A stretch of DNA of 64,000 nucleotides from Domibacillus sp. DTU_2020_1001157_1_SI_ALB_TIR_016 (GCF_032341995.1 NZ_CP135438.1:744001-808000); one strand, 5' to 3'. Counted from the first letter of the stretch, positions 16,622 through 25,197 are shown. Translations and numbers: made by a program. Notes: a model not told the origin generated them from the sequence alone.

Positions 16622-16984
16622 GTGAAACTCATTTCGATCGGCCACCCGCAGGCAGATGGAACCCGCATTTTAAGCTTTGAGCTGAATGGCCAGCCGCGTG
16701 ATGTGGTGATTAAAGATGAGAGCATCAAATCAGCCGTGAATGCGAAAATGAAAGCTGATCCGAAAAACGAGGGTCATATTGTAGCGACGATGCCGGGTAC
16801 AGTCATCAAAGTCATCCTTGAAAAAGGAGACAAAGTGAAGCGCGGGGATCATCTCATGATTACCGAAGCGATGAAAATGGAGACAACGGTACAGGCACCA
16901 TTTGATGGAACTGTCAAAGCTGTCCATGTACAAAACGGCGAAGCTATTTCTACGGGCGAACTTCTTGTGGAGCTTGAGAAATAA
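16622..16984 (+). pseudogene. Orphan biotin-carboxyl-carrier domain, C-terminal relic of pyruvate carboxylase
   Basis: 120 codons match the C-terminal end of PycA: KLISIGHPQADGTRILSFEL, then ATMPGTVIKV, the biotinylation motif EAMKMET and APFDGTVKAV. A complete pyruvate carboxylase has about 1150 residues; the biotin carboxylase and carboxyltransferase domains are missing. The open frame begins at GTG with no ribosome binding site, inside what should be the middle of the protein. The lysine site and lipoyl-like fold seem intact, so it could still be biotinylated if expressed, but a deletion relic is the simpler reading. IS remnants flank it on both sides. Confidence 0.75.
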
Positions 16985-16999
16985 AAAGCAACGATTTTC

Positions 17000-17163
17000 T
17001 GGGGGTACTACCCCATAGAGTGAGACAAATAAAAACACCTTTAAGTTGAAAAATGGGTATGTAAATACCTAAAAAGCCAGCTTGGAGGTGGTTTTCTTTA
17101 TGGGTACAAGAGTCAGCTACCCAGCGGAAGTAAAAATAAAGGCTGTAAAAATGAGTCTTGCCC
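17000..17163 (+). mobile_element. IS3-family (IS150-like) left-end remnant with start of orfA
   Basis: A GGGGGTACTACCCC hairpin and TGAGACAAATAAAAACACC look like a left end. Then GGAGGTGG leads to an ATG at 17100 that opens MGTRVSYPAEVKIKAVKM, the N-terminus of IS3-type helix-turn-helix OrfA transposases. Similarity stops after about 20 codons and the frame ends at 17213. The rest of the element is gone. It lies between the biotin-domain relic and the nitrilase promoter, marking the rearrangement that probably removed pyruvate carboxylase. Confidence 0.65.
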
Positions 17164-17169
17164 ATTTTC

Positions 17170-17225
17170 ACATTGTTAAGTCTACTCTATTCAAGTATGA
17201 ACATTGTGTCTAATTAATTTTGACA
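17170..17225 (+). promoter_or_regulatory. Promoter region of the nitrilase-symporter operon with ACANTGTGTCTAAT box
   Basis: ACATTGTGTCTAAT at 17201-17214 ends 5 bases before a consensus -35 TTGACA (17220-17225). A second ACATTGT half lies at 17170-17176, 31 bases or three helical turns upstream. The -10 is poor (TTATTG at the right distance), as expected for an activated promoter. Confidence 0.5.
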
Positions 17226-17328
17226 GAATATTTGGTATATTTTTATTGTTATTTTTAAGGATCATCGTGTTACTGGAGAATTCAAAAAAACAGACAGGAA
17301 AAGTTGCTTTTTTAAAGGGGGATGTTAT

Positions 17329-18135
17329 ATGAAAGTGAAAATTGGGTTAGCACAATTTCAGCCGGTGTTATATGAAAAAGAAACAAATTTAGAAAAAATG
17401 ATTCAATTTATCAAAGAAGCATCTGAGCAGGGATGCGACATTGTATTGTTTCCAGAGATGGCGACAACCGGTTATTTTACTCGTGAGAAAACAGCAGAGC
17501 TTGCTGAAGAAGCAGGCGGCAAAAGTATTCAACTATTAAAGCAGTCAGCACGTGAGCATGGAGTCATAGTTATTGCTGGATTTCCAGAAAAGAAAGATGG
17601 ACAATTATTTAATTCTGCGGCCATTATTGATCAGGACGGCGTGCTGTTAGGCACTTATCAAAAAGTTCATTTGTGGGATGAAGAATATAAATATTTTTCA
17701 GCAGGAAGCTCTTTTCCCGTTTGGAATACGGAATTTGGCACAATCGGCGTCATGATTTGCTACGATACAGAATTTCCAGAAACGGCGCGAAGCCTGGCTG
17801 ATAAAGGAGCAGAAATGATTTTAGCCCCAACAGCTAATATGAAACCGCTTGAACACTTTCAAAATATTTACATTCAAAGCCGGGCTGCTGAGAATCAAGT
17901 GTTCGTGGCGACAACCAATCGAATTGGTGTGGAGGAAACGACTCACTTTTTTGGTGAAAGCGCCGCTGCCAGCCCGTTTGGGAAGCTGCTTGTAAAAGGC
18001 TCTGGAGATGAGCAGCTTTATATAACGGAATTGGATTTAGCCCAGATTGAAGAAGCCAGGTCCTCTTTTTTCTATTTAAAAGACCGCCGGCCGGATTTAT
18101 ATATACCGGAAGCAGCGGGAAGGGAGAGGCTATAA
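17329..18135 (+). CDS. Carbon-nitrogen hydrolase (nitrilase superfamily amidase)
   Basis: A 268-residue enzyme with the full nitrilase-superfamily triad: Glu43 in LFPEMATTGY, Lys112 in YQKVHLWDEE and Cys144 in VMICYDTEFPE. Members hydrolyse amides, carbamoyl-amines or nitriles; N-carbamoyl-beta-alanine amidohydrolase and omega-amidases are examples. AAAGGGGG precedes the ATG. The symporter gene begins on the base after its stop codon. Given the surrounding beta-alanine genes, release of beta-alanine or another omega-amino acid from an imported amide or ureido compound is a reasonable role. That substrate is inferred from context. Confidence 0.85.
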   Translation: MKVKIGLAQFQPVLYEKETNLEKMIQFIKEASEQGCDIVLFPEMATTGYFTREKTAELAEEAGGKSIQLLKQSAREHGVIVIAGFPEKKDGQLFNSAAIIDQDGVLLGTYQKVHLWDEEYKYFSAGSSFPVWNTEFGTIGVMICYDTEFPETARSLADKGAEMILAPTANMKPLEHFQNIYIQSRAAENQVFVATTNRIGVEETTHFFGESAAASPFGKLLVKGSGDEQLYITELDLAQIEEARSSFFYLKDRRPDLYIPEAAGRERL

Positions 18136-19638
18136 ATGAATAGTACCTTCGCAGGGTATGGAATCATTTTAGGATTTACGGTTATTCTTATTTTAATATC
18201 TCTTATCATCAGCCGGAATGAGTCTTCTAAGCGTGTAGATGAAATGCTTACGGCTGGGCGCAGCGTTCCGTTTGGCCTGGTGGCTGCAAGTGTCTGTGTC
18301 GCCTGGATTTGGACAGGAACGATTATGGCTTCAGCAGAAGCAGGTGTATGGTACGGTGTAAACGGAGGCTTTAACTATGCGTGGGGAGCGGTTGTCCCAT
18401 TTATGATTTTTATTCCGATTGCTTTGCGGCTTCGTAACATTATGCCGCGGACTACGACGTTTATTGAATTTATTCGGGAACGGTTTGACAGCCGGCTCGC
18501 AAATATTTACTTAGTCTTTGGTATTGCTCTTGTCTTGTATGTATGTGTCATGCAGGCGGTCGGCATTGCGTATGCATTTGAATATACGTTTCATTTAAAC
18601 TACAAGGTAGTGGCTCTTTTATCCGCCATTTTATTTTCTGGTTTTATTGCCATTGCTGGTTTAAAAGGCTCTATTTACAATTCCGTTTTTCAATTTTTTA
18701 TGATTATGATTGTAATCTTTATTACGATGCCCTTGATTGTGAAAGCGGTCGGACTTGAAAACATGTATTATGGCATGCTGGATGCGGTAACGAATACTGA
18801 TCATCCACAGCATAATCCGGATGCTTTAAACTTTTTTGGACCGGCTGGGTGGCGCTATGGCTTATCGGCTGTTGTAATTGCGATGGGACAAGTTGTCCTG
18901 AGCCAGGGATATTACTCCACTGCCGCCGCTGCATCCAGCTCAAAAGGATTGTTCTGGGCATATATGATTGGAACGATTATTGCCTGGCTGCCTATTCCGA
19001 TCATTTTTGGGAATGTAATTGGCGGAAGCGTTTATTTCCTTCAATTAACCCCAGAAGATTTAGGTGTATCAACGGGTGTAGCGCCTTATATATTTGAGCA
19101 TTTTCTTGGAAGTTTTGGTGCGGTCGTCTTTGTTATTATGATTTTTATGGCGGGATTAACCACGGGAGGAAATGGGCTCGCAGGTGTACAGGCGATGTTG
19201 ACATTAGACTTTTATAAGCGGTATGTCAATAAGAAAGCTGATGAAAGAAAACAAATGCGCTTTGGCCGTCTCGTGACGTTTGCTGCCGGTATTATTATCG
19301 GTATTGCCGCTATGTTCTTAGACGGCATGTCTCTTTTGAAAATTGACATTTTCAGCGGTATTTTATTTGCAGCACCGACCGCTTCACTGATTATCGGACT
19401 TTGGTCAAAAAGGTTAAACAGCACCATTGCCATTTGCTCAATGGTGGTCGGTTTGGCTGGCGGCTTATCTGCGTACTTTATGATTGATAATCCGGATTTA
19501 AATTGGTTTATCGGCAACATCTTATCGCTTGCATTGCCATTTATTGTAATATTAATCGGTTTGCCGTTTTCAAGAAAGCAGTATGATTTTGCTCCGTTGA
19601 AAGAGTATGAGCCAGAGCATGAAATCCAGAAGATATAA
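18136..19638 (+). CDS. Sodium:solute symporter (SSS) family transporter
   Basis: A 500-residue integral membrane protein with about 13 hydrophobic segments and SSS-family features: EMLTAGRSVPFGLVAAS early, CVAWIWTGTIMASAEAG and the conserved AGLTTGGNGLAGVQAML in the middle. It couples sodium entry to uptake of a small solute; urea, amino acid and pyrimidine importers belong here. It abuts the nitrilase gene and is followed 17 bases later by a tiny membrane-protein gene. It most likely imports the compound that the nitrilase and aminotransferases degrade. Confidence 0.88.
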   Translation: MNSTFAGYGIILGFTVILILISLIISRNESSKRVDEMLTAGRSVPFGLVAASVCVAWIWTGTIMASAEAGVWYGVNGGFNYAWGAVVPFMIFIPIALRLRNIMPRTTTFIEFIRERFDSRLANIYLVFGIALVLYVCVMQAVGIAYAFEYTFHLNYKVVALLSAILFSGFIAIAGLKGSIYNSVFQFFMIMIVIFITMPLIVKAVGLENMYYGMLDAVTNTDHPQHNPDALNFFGPAGWRYGLSAVVIAMGQVVLSQGYYSTAAAASSSKGLFWAYMIGTIIAWLPIPIIFGNVIGGSVYFLQLTPEDLGVSTGVAPYIFEHFLGSFGAVVFVIMIFMAGLTTGGNGLAGVQAMLTLDFYKRYVNKKADERKQMRFGRLVTFAAGIIIGIAAMFLDGMSLLKIDIFSGILFAAPTASLIIGLWSKRLNSTIAICSMVVGLAGGLSAYFMIDNPDLNWFIGNILSLALPFIVILIGLPFSRKQYDFAPLKEYEPEHEIQKI

Positions 19639-19655
19639 GAGGGGAGACGGATCAC

Positions 19656-19823
19656 ATGTCGCTTGAGGTGTTTAAACTATTTTACGGATTTTTGTTTGTC
19701 TGGTGCGCCGCAGGCATGCTGTTTATTGCCGCTGCCTGCATAAAAGATATTTTTTTTCGTAGGCCGGCTGTAGCCGAAAAAAACCCCGAGCAGCCAGAGA
19801 AAAACCAAGAACTTACATCTTGA
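19656..19823 (+). CDS. 55-residue single-span membrane protein, possible symporter subunit
   Basis: The gene has an excellent GAGGGGAG ribosome binding site and begins 17 bases after the symporter. The protein starts MSLEVFKLFYGFLFVW, has one hydrophobic helix of about 25 residues, then a basic KDIFFRRP patch and a polar Glu/Pro/Asn tail, so the C-terminus should face the cytoplasm. I do not recognise a named family. Its position and the terminator right after it argue for a real gene that works with the symporter, as small DUF-type partners do in other sodium symporter operons. Confidence 0.65.
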   Translation: MSLEVFKLFYGFLFVWCAAGMLFIAAACIKDIFFRRPAVAEKNPEQPEKNQELTS

Positions 19824-19834
19824 TATAAGAAGAA

Positions 19835-19866
19835 ACGCCCTGGACATTCGTCTGGGGCGTGCTTTT
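19835..19866. terminator. Bidirectional terminator between convergent genes
   Basis: ACGCCCTGGAC and GTCTGGGGCGT form an 11-bp stem with one mismatch around ATTC, with GCTTTT on one side and AAGAAG (TTC on the other strand) on the other. It separates the symporter operon from the PucR-type gene. Confidence 0.7.
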
Positions 19867-21505
19867 ACAGTACATCATGCTGGAAAGAGGGATCTTCAGG
19901 CATTTGGCCGGTCTGCCACTTATAAGCTTGCACAGCAGCTTCTAAAGCAAGCCGATTAACAGGCTCCATAAAGTTCTCACCAAGCAGCGATTCTAATTTT
20001 GAGAGCCGGTGATAAAGAGTCTGGCGGACGATAAATAATTTTTGGGCTGCTTCTTTTTTGGAGCCGCCGCATTCTAAATATACGGCTAACGTCTCCAGCA
20101 GGCTGCCATTTGTTTTGGCGTCATACTCAAGTACAGGAAAAAGATAGTCATGCACATAACGATCAAGCAGTCCGCTTTTCTGCAAAGCAAAAAGCAGCCG
20201 GTAAATACCCAGCTTTTCATAAAAAGGGCTGACGGAAATGCCGGATCGCTGCAGCTCCAGACTTTCTTTTGATTCATCATAGGCTTCCTTCGTTTTAGAA
20301 AGGTGCGTAAAAACACTGCTCACACCAATAGAGACAGGAAAAGAAGAAATAAAGGCTTTCATCTGGCTGATCGTTTCTGTAATACGGCTGAATTTATCAT
20401 AAGTGCCCGTTCCAGATGGCCTAAAAAAAGCAAGCACCGCAATCTCATGATTACTTGTGGAAAGAGCGGGTATACATCCATGCTTTTGAAACAAAGAGCG
20501 GATTTGCATTGTCTGCTGAAGTTTCCATTCTTCCCAATCTGTTTTATTGGACTGGCTGGCATCCAGGTGAATGACACATACACGATAATGCATTTGATGA
20601 ACCGCTGTCGATACATATGTGCTTAAATGTTCAGCCCGAACGTCTTTACCATGTAAAAGACTGCGCACAAGCTCATCTTCTGCATGCTGTTTTCGTTCCT
20701 CAAGTGTTTGCGTGCGAAGCAAAATTTGTGAAACAGCCAGTCCGGCACGATCAAGAACGAGCAGGAAAAAATCATCATAAAAAGAATCGCTGATTTGCAG
20801 GCAAAGATACCCCCGAACCTGCTCAAACACTTGAACCGGCTTTACCGCATGCACTGTTCCGTTTATGGTAAGAAGACGGCCAGACAGTCCATCCGGCTGC
20901 TCGCTGTACAGCATCGCTCGCAGAACGGATTCCTGGTTTTTCGTATCAGCCGGGCAGTAAAAGGATTTGCTTCCTTCAGAAAGAAAGAAAACCGGCTGCT
21001 GGAAATAACCATACATCTCCTGCAGGATTTTAAAGATGCCATTCGGTGCCAGGGAAATGCGCATAAACCGGCTCGATAAATGATCCAGATCAGACAGCAT
21101 CCGTTGATGGCGGTTAATGAGCATTGTATGAAGGTCATGGGTGATATCAACAAACTTAACCGTTTTCTCAAACACAATAATCGGGAAATGATGCTGGTCA
21201 GCAAACGCTAACACTTCTGATGGAAGACTGGTTACGGAAGAGCCAAACTCAATACATAAGCCGGCTGCTTGTTTAGTAATAAGTCTGCTTATATAGTCAA
21301 GTTGTGTCGATATGTCGTCAGGAAAACTAATGCCTGTTGTTAAGATCAGCTCGCCGCCATTAATGAGCATATCAAAGTCTTTAACTTCTAAAATATGGGA
21401 CCACTTGATGGGGCGATGCAGCCCTTTTTCTCCGGCAAGGAGCCTGGCGTTGCGAAAAGTCTCCCGTTTTAACATTTCATCGATCGTCAATTCAATTTTT
21501 TTCAT
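19865..21505 (-). CDS. PucR family transcriptional regulator
   Basis: A 546-residue protein. The N-terminal PucR domain (about residues 7-125) begins LTIDEMLKRETFRNARLLAG and includes ELILTTGISFPDD. The middle is GAF-like, and the C-terminal HTH_30 domain (about 480-530) reads ECGGSKKEAAQKLFIVRQTLYHRL. PucR-type proteins usually activate purine, amino-acid or amine catabolism genes in response to a pathway compound. The ATG at 21505 follows GGAGG. It stands opposed to the flanking catabolic operons, and ACANTGTGTCTAAT boxes occur in its own promoter and theirs, so it is the likely controller. The ligand is unknown; beta-alanine or the imported precursor is a guess. Confidence 0.88.
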   Translation of the reverse strand: MKKIELTIDEMLKRETFRNARLLAGEKGLHRPIKWSHILEVKDFDMLINGGELILTTGISFPDDISTQLDYISRLITKQAAGLCIEFGSSVTSLPSEVLAFADQHHFPIIVFEKTVKFVDITHDLHTMLINRHQRMLSDLDHLSSRFMRISLAPNGIFKILQEMYGYFQQPVFFLSEGSKSFYCPADTKNQESVLRAMLYSEQPDGLSGRLLTINGTVHAVKPVQVFEQVRGYLCLQISDSFYDDFFLLVLDRAGLAVSQILLRTQTLEERKQHAEDELVRSLLHGKDVRAEHLSTYVSTAVHQMHYRVCVIHLDASQSNKTDWEEWKLQQTMQIRSLFQKHGCIPALSTSNHEIAVLAFFRPSGTGTYDKFSRITETISQMKAFISSFPVSIGVSSVFTHLSKTKEAYDESKESLELQRSGISVSPFYEKLGIYRLLFALQKSGLLDRYVHDYLFPVLEYDAKTNGSLLETLAVYLECGGSKKEAAQKLFIVRQTLYHRLSKLESLLGENFMEPVNRLALEAAVQAYKWQTGQMPEDPSFQHDVL

Positions 21506-21515
21506 ACGGCTTCCT

Positions 21516-21529
21516 CCATTGTGTCCACT
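21516..21529. promoter_or_regulatory. ACANTGTGTCTAAT-like box in the regulator's promoter
   Basis: CCATTGTGTCCACT lies 10 bases upstream of the regulator's start codon, overlapping its leader, consistent with autoregulation. It matches the 17201 box at 10 of 14 positions. Confidence 0.4.
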
Positions 21530-21666
21530 TTAGTAGGTCGACCATTTTACACCATGTCACATGAAAATTATTCGAATAATTTGTAAATTAAAGTATGACA
21601 GAAATTCAATCAGCATTCATCCATTTATGTAAGATTTTCTGCCAACCTGTTTTTTTTTTCAAAGAG

Positions 21667-21680
21667 ACAATGTGTCTAAT
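21667..21680 (+). promoter_or_regulatory. ACANTGTGTCTAAT box upstream of aminotransferase 2
   Basis: ACAATGTGTCTAAT differs from the 17201 box at one base. It lies 50 bases before the aminotransferase start in the divergent intergenic region. Confidence 0.55.
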
Positions 21681-21730
21681 GTAACGGAAAAGAACTTTTC
21701 TGGCGGTATCAAGATAAAGGAGCGATAAAC

Positions 21731-23086
21731 ATGAAAACAGCAAAAACAGATGTATCGTCACTGATTGGAAAAGACCGGGCGAATGTTTGGCATCATATTT
21801 CTCCTTATATTGAAGAAAAACCGCCTATGGTCATTCAAAGCGGTCAGGGTGCCTGGATTACAGATCACCAGGGGGACCGTTATTTAGATGGGATGTCAGG
21901 GCTTTGGTGCGTCAATGTTGGTTATGGCAGAGAAGAGCTGGCGAAAGCCGCATATGACCAAATGCTAGAAATGGCGTATGTACCCATGACACAAAGTCAT
22001 GTTCCAGCTATTGAACTGGCCGAAAAGCTGAATGAGCTGCTGGGCGGAGGGTATATGATTTTTTACTCCAACAGCGGTTCTGATGCAAATGAAGTAGCGT
22101 TTAAGCTTGCCCGCCAGTTTCATCAGCAAAATGGAGAGCCGTCCCGGTTTAAATTCTTATCACGGCACCGGGCTTATCACGGCAGTTCAATGGGTGCCCT
22201 GTCCGCTACAGGACAGGCGCTCCGCAAATTTAAATATGAACCGCTTGCACCTGGCTTTTTGCATGTTTCGCCGCCGGATTCTTACCGCCGGCCAGCCGGG
22301 ATGTCTGTTGAAGACTATAATATCATGCGGGCAGAAGAATTTGAGCAAAAAATCATTTGGGAGCAGAAAGAAACGATTGCAGGTATTATTATGGAACCGC
22401 TTATTACAGGCGGAGGCATTTTAACACCGCACCCAGTTTACATGGAAAAGGTACAGGAAATCTGCCGTAAATACGGTATTCTGCTTATTATCGATGAAGT
22501 GATCTGCGGCTTTGGCCGGACCGGCAAATATTTTGGACACCAGCATTTCGGCATAAAGCCGGATATCATCACCATGGCGAAAGGGCTGACGAGTGCTTAT
22601 TTGCCGCTTTCGGTAACAGCTGTGCGAAAAGATATTTATGAAACATTTAAAAATAGTGCGGAAAACAGCCACTTCCGCCATATCAATACGTTCGGCGGCA
22701 ATCCGGCTGCCTGCGCCGTTGCACTGAAAAACCTGGAGATTATTGAGCGGGAGCGCTTGGTGGAGCGTTCTGAACTTCTTGGCGCCCGCCTGCAAACAGA
22801 ACTGGCGGAGCTGAAGGAACATCCGCATGTCGGTGATATTCGCGGGCTCGGGTTTTTGCTTGGGATTGAGATGGTTGAAAACAAAGAAACAAAAGAGCCT
22901 GCATCAGCTGAGCGGGTTGCCAGCCTGATCGCTGCCTGTAAAAAAGAAGGATTGATTATTGGCAAGAACGGAGATACGGTAGAAGGATCCAATAACGTGC
23001 TGACATTGAGTCCGCCGCTGTCCTGCACAGACGAGGATGTAGATTTTATCATTTCTGTACTCAAAAAAGTATTTACAGAACTATAA
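21731..23086 (+). CDS. Class III (omega-amino acid:pyruvate) aminotransferase, copy 2
   Basis: A 451-residue paralogue of the 14943 gene, sharing long identical stretches such as GMSGLWCVNVGYGR, TQSHVPAIELAEKLNE and GFGRTGK. The Schiff-base Lys284 is in MAKGLTSAYLP. It differs by about 5 extra residues in the middle (RRPAGMSVEDYNIM). AAAGGAG precedes the ATG. It is divergent from the PucR-type gene and followed by a strong terminator, so it is a single-gene transcript. Two similar enzymes under one regulator suggest two related omega-amines or amino acids are used, or different acceptors; sequence alone does not tell which. Confidence 0.88.
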   Translation: MKTAKTDVSSLIGKDRANVWHHISPYIEEKPPMVIQSGQGAWITDHQGDRYLDGMSGLWCVNVGYGREELAKAAYDQMLEMAYVPMTQSHVPAIELAEKLNELLGGGYMIFYSNSGSDANEVAFKLARQFHQQNGEPSRFKFLSRHRAYHGSSMGALSATGQALRKFKYEPLAPGFLHVSPPDSYRRPAGMSVEDYNIMRAEEFEQKIIWEQKETIAGIIMEPLITGGGILTPHPVYMEKVQEICRKYGILLIIDEVICGFGRTGKYFGHQHFGIKPDIITMAKGLTSAYLPLSVTAVRKDIYETFKNSAENSHFRHINTFGGNPAACAVALKNLEIIERERLVERSELLGARLQTELAELKEHPHVGDIRGLGFLLGIEMVENKETKEPASAERVASLIAACKKEGLIIGKNGDTVEGSNNVLTLSPPLSCTDEDVDFIISVLKKVFTEL

Positions 23087-23095
23087 TACGGTTTA

Positions 23096-23131
23096 AGCCC
23101 CTATTCTTTTAAAAAAGATAGGGGTTTTTTG
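23096..23131 (+). terminator. Rho-independent terminator
   Basis: CCCCTATTCTTTT and AAAGATAGGGG form the stem, followed by seven T. It ends aminotransferase 2. Confidence 0.88.
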
Positions 23132-23263
23132 CTTATGTGAAAGAGGTTTTTGAGTGGGGGAAAAGCGGCTGCACAAAAAAGAAAAAGCAAAGGGGAGGGA
23201 GGAAAGAATAAAAAGCAGGACAAAAAGGGGGTGTGGTGCTTCCGCTTTCTTAAACTAAAACTC

Positions 23264-23812
23264 TTACTTTGTATGCCGATTGGCGACTCCATATGCGGCG
23301 ATCGAATCCGGCTTAATCTTTGGCTCCAGCCCTGCAGACTGCATTCTGGAAACCATCTCTTTTATAAAGATTCTCGTTTTATTTTGCTGCTCCGATCCAA
23401 TATCAATATGCCCTTCTATCGTGAAAGATGAGCCTTTATAAATGTAAGGCAGGACAATATCAATCATCTGCATTTTATGTTCCTCAGTAAATAAGCTGGC
23501 GATTTCTTCTGTAAGCGATGTTTCAGTAGAGATTTTTTCATATAAATTTTCGTATCTTCGTGGATAGCGGATTTTTCGCAGAAAAGCCCATGCTCCTTTT
23601 CCTTTACGGTGAATCACAATGACAGTGGCAAAAACGGTTTCGTTTCCATGAACCTGCGAATCAGAACCGATCATAAGCCGGTATTTTCCGCCAGGGTCCT
23701 GGCTCATAAACCAGAGAATTTGGTGAAATACATCTTCAAAGGTAAGTCCTTTTTGATTGATTGTCCTGAATCGTAAATTCGGTTCATGGGAAGAAGGAAG
23801 AGAATGATTCAT
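23264..23812 (-). CDS. ykuK: YkuK-like protein, RNase H-like fold (DUF458)
   Basis: A 182-residue cytoplasmic protein of the YkuK family, function unknown. Conserved stretches are LTFEDVFHQILWFM, YRLMIGSDSQVHG, ISTETSLTEEIASLFTEE and FIKEMVSRMQSAGLEPKIKPDS. The Asp in GSDSQVH is the usual first acidic residue of an RNase H-like fold, so nucleic-acid or nucleotide chemistry is possible but unproven. The start at 23812 is chosen because family homology begins there and GAGGAG lies upstream; the frame stays open to 24052 but that part is a lysine-rich, non-family stretch. It stands alone and convergent with aminotransferase 2. Confidence 0.82.
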   Translation of the reverse strand: MNHSLPSSHEPNLRFRTINQKGLTFEDVFHQILWFMSQDPGGKYRLMIGSDSQVHGNETVFATVIVIHRKGKGAWAFLRKIRYPRRYENLYEKISTETSLTEEIASLFTEEHKMQMIDIVLPYIYKGSSFTIEGHIDIGSEQQNKTRIFIKEMVSRMQSAGLEPKIKPDSIAAYGVANRHTK

Positions 23813-24091
23813 ATCATGACAGCTCCTCTTTATAGTAATATATGCAAATGAAGCGAGGCCCGGTTCACTATGGTTGTCCTGTTTTTTAATGATTAAAGCC
23901 TGGATTTTATAAAAGGCTTTTGTAATGCTTATGCAGGAAACGGGAAAAAAATTATTTTTAATAAAGAGAATCAAACCAAGAAGGCCCTTTTTTCTTAAAA
24001 GAAGAAAAAAGGGGGATGCAAGCAGTTTTTTACTTTGTGTGAAAGTATTCACTTAGATTTAATTTTTTTAAAAAACACAATGTACATAACC

Positions 24092-24128
24092 TTGCGTCTT
24101 CTTTGTGTAAAAATGATAATCATTATCA
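24092..24128 (+). promoter_or_regulatory. Sigma-A promoter overlapped by a perfect Fur box
   Basis: TTGCGT (24092-24097), a 17-base spacer and GATAAT (24115-24120). The -10 lies inside a perfect 7-1-7 palindrome TGATAATCATTATCA at 24114-24128, the Bacillus Fur box. Iron-bound Fur would block RNA polymerase directly. Confidence 0.9.
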
Positions 24129-24176
24129 AAGAGAAAAACATCATACATATTAGCAACAGAGAGGAAGTTATTTGCC

Positions 24177-25154
24177 ATGTTGAAGTGGATGAAAACAGGT
24201 TCTGTAAAAGGAGCCGGCCTGCTTTTAGCCATTGCTGTTCTATTAGCCTTGGCGGGCTGCAGCAGTACACAAAAAGCAGCAGATTCCGAAAACGCCCAAA
24301 GCGCTGGCCAAACAGAAAGCGGGAATACCAAAACGATCACCCATGAGATGGGGGAAACGGAAATCGAGGGTACACCTAAGAAAGTTGTAGCGCTTGAATT
24401 ATCCTTTGTAGATTCATTGAATGCACTTGGCATAGATGCCGCTGGGATCGCAGACGATGAAAAGAAAGAGATGATTGCAAAGCTTGTTGGGAAAGAGACA
24501 GATTATACATCTGTAGGAACACGTGAGCAGCCGAACCTGGAAGTGATCAGCTCTCTTCAGCCGGATTTGATTATTGCAGATGCAGAACGCCATAAAAATG
24601 TATATGAAGATTTGCAGAAAATTGCTCCAACGATTGTACTGAAAAGCCGTGAATCCACATACCAGGAAAACCTGGATGCTTTTAATACGATTGCCCAGGC
24701 GGTCGGAAAAGAAGAGGAAGCCAAAACGCGGCTGGCTGAACATGAAAAAACGATTGAAGAAACAAAAGCAAAGCTGAAAGCAGATCCAAACGCGACGATT
24801 TTGCCTGCTGTTGTTCGTGATACATCATTCCAGGCACATACATCTTCTTCTTATGATGGTGAACTTCTTGAGCACCTTGGATTCAAAAATGCGATCCAGC
24901 AGGAAGAGCCTTATGCTGAAATGAATTTAGAGCAGCTTGTAGAAATTGATCCGGATATTTTACTTTTAGCCAATAATGATGGCAAGCTCATTACGGATGA
25001 ATGGAAAAACAATCCGCTCTGGAAAAACTTAAAAGCAGTTAAAAATGGACAGGTGTATGACGTAGACCGTGACTTGTGGACAAGATTCCGCGGAGTTGCC
25101 TCTGCCGAAGCGATTGGTGCAGATATGCTGAAAATGCTTGGTGAAAACAAATAA
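24177..25154 (+). CDS. Iron-siderophore ABC transporter substrate-binding lipoprotein
   Basis: A 325-residue protein with a basic start, hydrophobic core and lipobox LALAGC (Cys28), then a low-complexity linker and a FecB/BtuF-type periplasmic-binding fold. Marks are GTPKKVVALELSFVD, QPDLIIADAERH and the C-terminal NGQVYDVDRDLW. It captures a ferric siderophore or ferric citrate at the outer membrane face. It resembles Bacillus YhfQ/YfiY proteins. A perfect Fur box controls it. A partial terminator after the gene would make it more abundant than the permeases, as is usual for binding proteins. The specific siderophore is not readable. Confidence 0.9.
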   Translation: MLKWMKTGSVKGAGLLLAIAVLLALAGCSSTQKAADSENAQSAGQTESGNTKTITHEMGETEIEGTPKKVVALELSFVDSLNALGIDAAGIADDEKKEMIAKLVGKETDYTSVGTREQPNLEVISSLQPDLIIADAERHKNVYEDLQKIAPTIVLKSRESTYQENLDAFNTIAQAVGKEEEAKTRLAEHEKTIEETKAKLKADPNATILPAVVRDTSFQAHTSSSYDGELLEHLGFKNAIQQEEPYAEMNLEQLVEIDPDILLLANNDGKLITDEWKNNPLWKNLKAVKNGQVYDVDRDLWTRFRGVASAEAIGADMLKMLGENK

Positions 25155-25160
25155 AACAAA

Positions 25161-25197
25161 AAAGGAAGTAAGGAAACGTCTCCTTGCTTCCTTTTCT
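25161..25197 (+). terminator. Intercistronic terminator/attenuator
   Basis: AAGGAAGTAAGGA and TCCTTGCTTCCTT form a stem with one mismatch followed by TTCTGTTT. It lies between the binding protein and the first permease and probably lets a fraction of transcripts through. Confidence 0.75.
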
